In this document: in pieces, positions 63,537-64,000 of the stretch
Position numbering within the stretch: the stretch's first letter is position 1
Layout of the letters: the number at the start of each line of letters is the position of its first letter
Translations under genes and position numbers: made by a program
The notes under the pieces: generated by a model
The model's database searches: none
The model's input: the letters and a program-made list of their open reading frames with translations, nothing else
Told to the model about the DNA's origin: nothing
Source: Thermoactinomyces sp. DSM 45892
GTDB lineage: Bacteria > Bacillota > Bacilli > Thermoactinomycetales > Thermoactinomycetaceae
Direction: 5' to 3'
Assembly: GCF_900107305.1 (NCBI RefSeq)
Contig: NZ_FNPL01000014.1
Location: forward strand, 1 to 64,000
Length of the DNA stretch: 64,000 nt

Positions 63537-64000
63537 ATGTCGATGTTAACAGCCACTAGTATTACCAAACGCTTCGGCGGTCTCACTGCTGTCAAAGATG
63601 TATCCATCAACTTTGAAAAAGGATCGATCACGGCCGTCATTGGACCCAACGGAGCAGGTAAAACGACATTTTTTAATATGATCACAGGAATCTATTCCCC
63701 AGACGACGGAGAGATCCATCTCGATCAAAAATCGATCACGGGCCTCAAGCCTAACCTCATTGCTGAAAAAGGGATTGCACGCACATTTCAAAACATCCGT
63801 TTATTTAAAGAGATGAGTGTCCTCGAAAACGTAATGGTCGGCATGCATATCCACCTAAAAGCCCGCTTCCTTGGTACACTATTTTCAACCCCTAAAGTTC
63901 GTGCCGAGGAAGAACAAGCCCGCTATGAAGCATATTCTCTTCTCGAATACGTCGGACTAGCCGATTGGGTAAACTATCAAGCAAAAAATCTACCCTACGG
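63537..64000 (+). CDS. livG: Branched-chain amino-acid ABC transporter ATP-binding protein LivG (partial)
   Basis: The window ends after ~154 residues. ATG 63537 lies behind GGAGGAA. Walker A GPNGAGKTT (~38-46), Q-loop ARTFQNIRLF (~88), and the start of the signature region NLPYG at the edge. The LivG class has the insert between Q-loop and signature seen here (MHIHLKARFLGTLF). Energises LivH/LivM. A livF gene probably follows outside the window. Confidence 0.93.
   Translation, partial: MSMLTATSITKRFGGLTAVKDVSINFEKGSITAVIGPNGAGKTTFFNMITGIYSPDDGEIHLDQKSITGLKPNLIAEKGIARTFQNIRLFKEMSVLENVMVGMHIHLKARFLGTLFSTPKVRAEEEQARYEAYSLLEYVGLADWVNYQAKNLPY

Overview
The window is chromosomal DNA of a low-to-moderate GC, endospore-forming Firmicute. 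Gene content and order match the Bacillus ytaF/polA/phoPR/mdh-icd-citZ/pyk-pfkA-accAD/ytsJ-dnaE neighbourhood. Frequent TTG/GTG starts behind strong AGGAGG sites, SpoVR, YtvI, YtaF, YheA and YheC/YheD-type proteins, a BclA-like collagen protein and a WIAG-tail-like repeat protein point to Bacillales. Thermoactinomycetaceae is my best guess; this is inference, not proof.

Layout. 1-1.45 kb: right end of an integrative element (partial unknown gene plus tyrosine integrase) abutting the 3' end of a tRNA-Leu gene. 1.5-1.9 kb: minus-strand tRNA-Leu/Gly/Phe cluster. 1.9-34.1 kb: mostly minus-strand housekeeping core. It runs from replication start-up (dnaI, dnaB) through nrdR, gapB, a lytic transglycosylase, coaE, ytaF, mutM, polA, phoPR and a ydbST-like pair. 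It continues with the TCA genes mdh-icd-citZ, then ytvI and a membrane protein on the plus strand, fxsA, a thioesterase, pyk, pfkA, accA, accD, a FadR/GntR regulator, malic enzyme and dnaE.

34.3-45.9 kb is a mixed accessory segment. It holds a small conserved-looking ORF, ytpI, a TetR regulator with an SnoaL-like target gene, a collagen-like surface protein, an IS110-family element with a structured non-coding left end, ytoI, a putative glycosyltransferase, two methyltransferases, ytkL and yheA. 45.9-56.3 kb looks like a spore-envelope region: four consecutive YheC/YheD-type ATP-grasp genes plus a GNAT acetyltransferase in one operon, a double NlpC/P60 hydrolase, and a 1082-residue protein made of about 70 decapeptide repeats. 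56.4-64 kb: spoVR, an M-box (Mg2+) riboswitch controlling mgtE, and a branched-chain amino-acid ABC transporter operon (substrate-binding protein, two permeases, ATPase cut by the window edge).

How the genes work together. The core joins glycolysis/gluconeogenesis (pfkA, pyk, gapB), the oxidative TCA entry (citZ, icd, mdh), anaplerosis/NADPH (malic enzyme) and malonyl-CoA supply (accAD), with DNA replication and repair (dnaI, dnaB, dnaE, polA, mutM). Regulatory logic visible in the DNA includes a FadR-type operator at the malic-enzyme promoter, shared TetR-type operators, an M-box, and a terminator between the transporter binding-protein gene and its permease genes. The points most worth a second look are the four-fold ATP-grasp operon, the decapeptide-repeat protein, the IS110 candidate bridge RNA, and the promoter-leader without an obvious gene at 35.7-35.9 kb.
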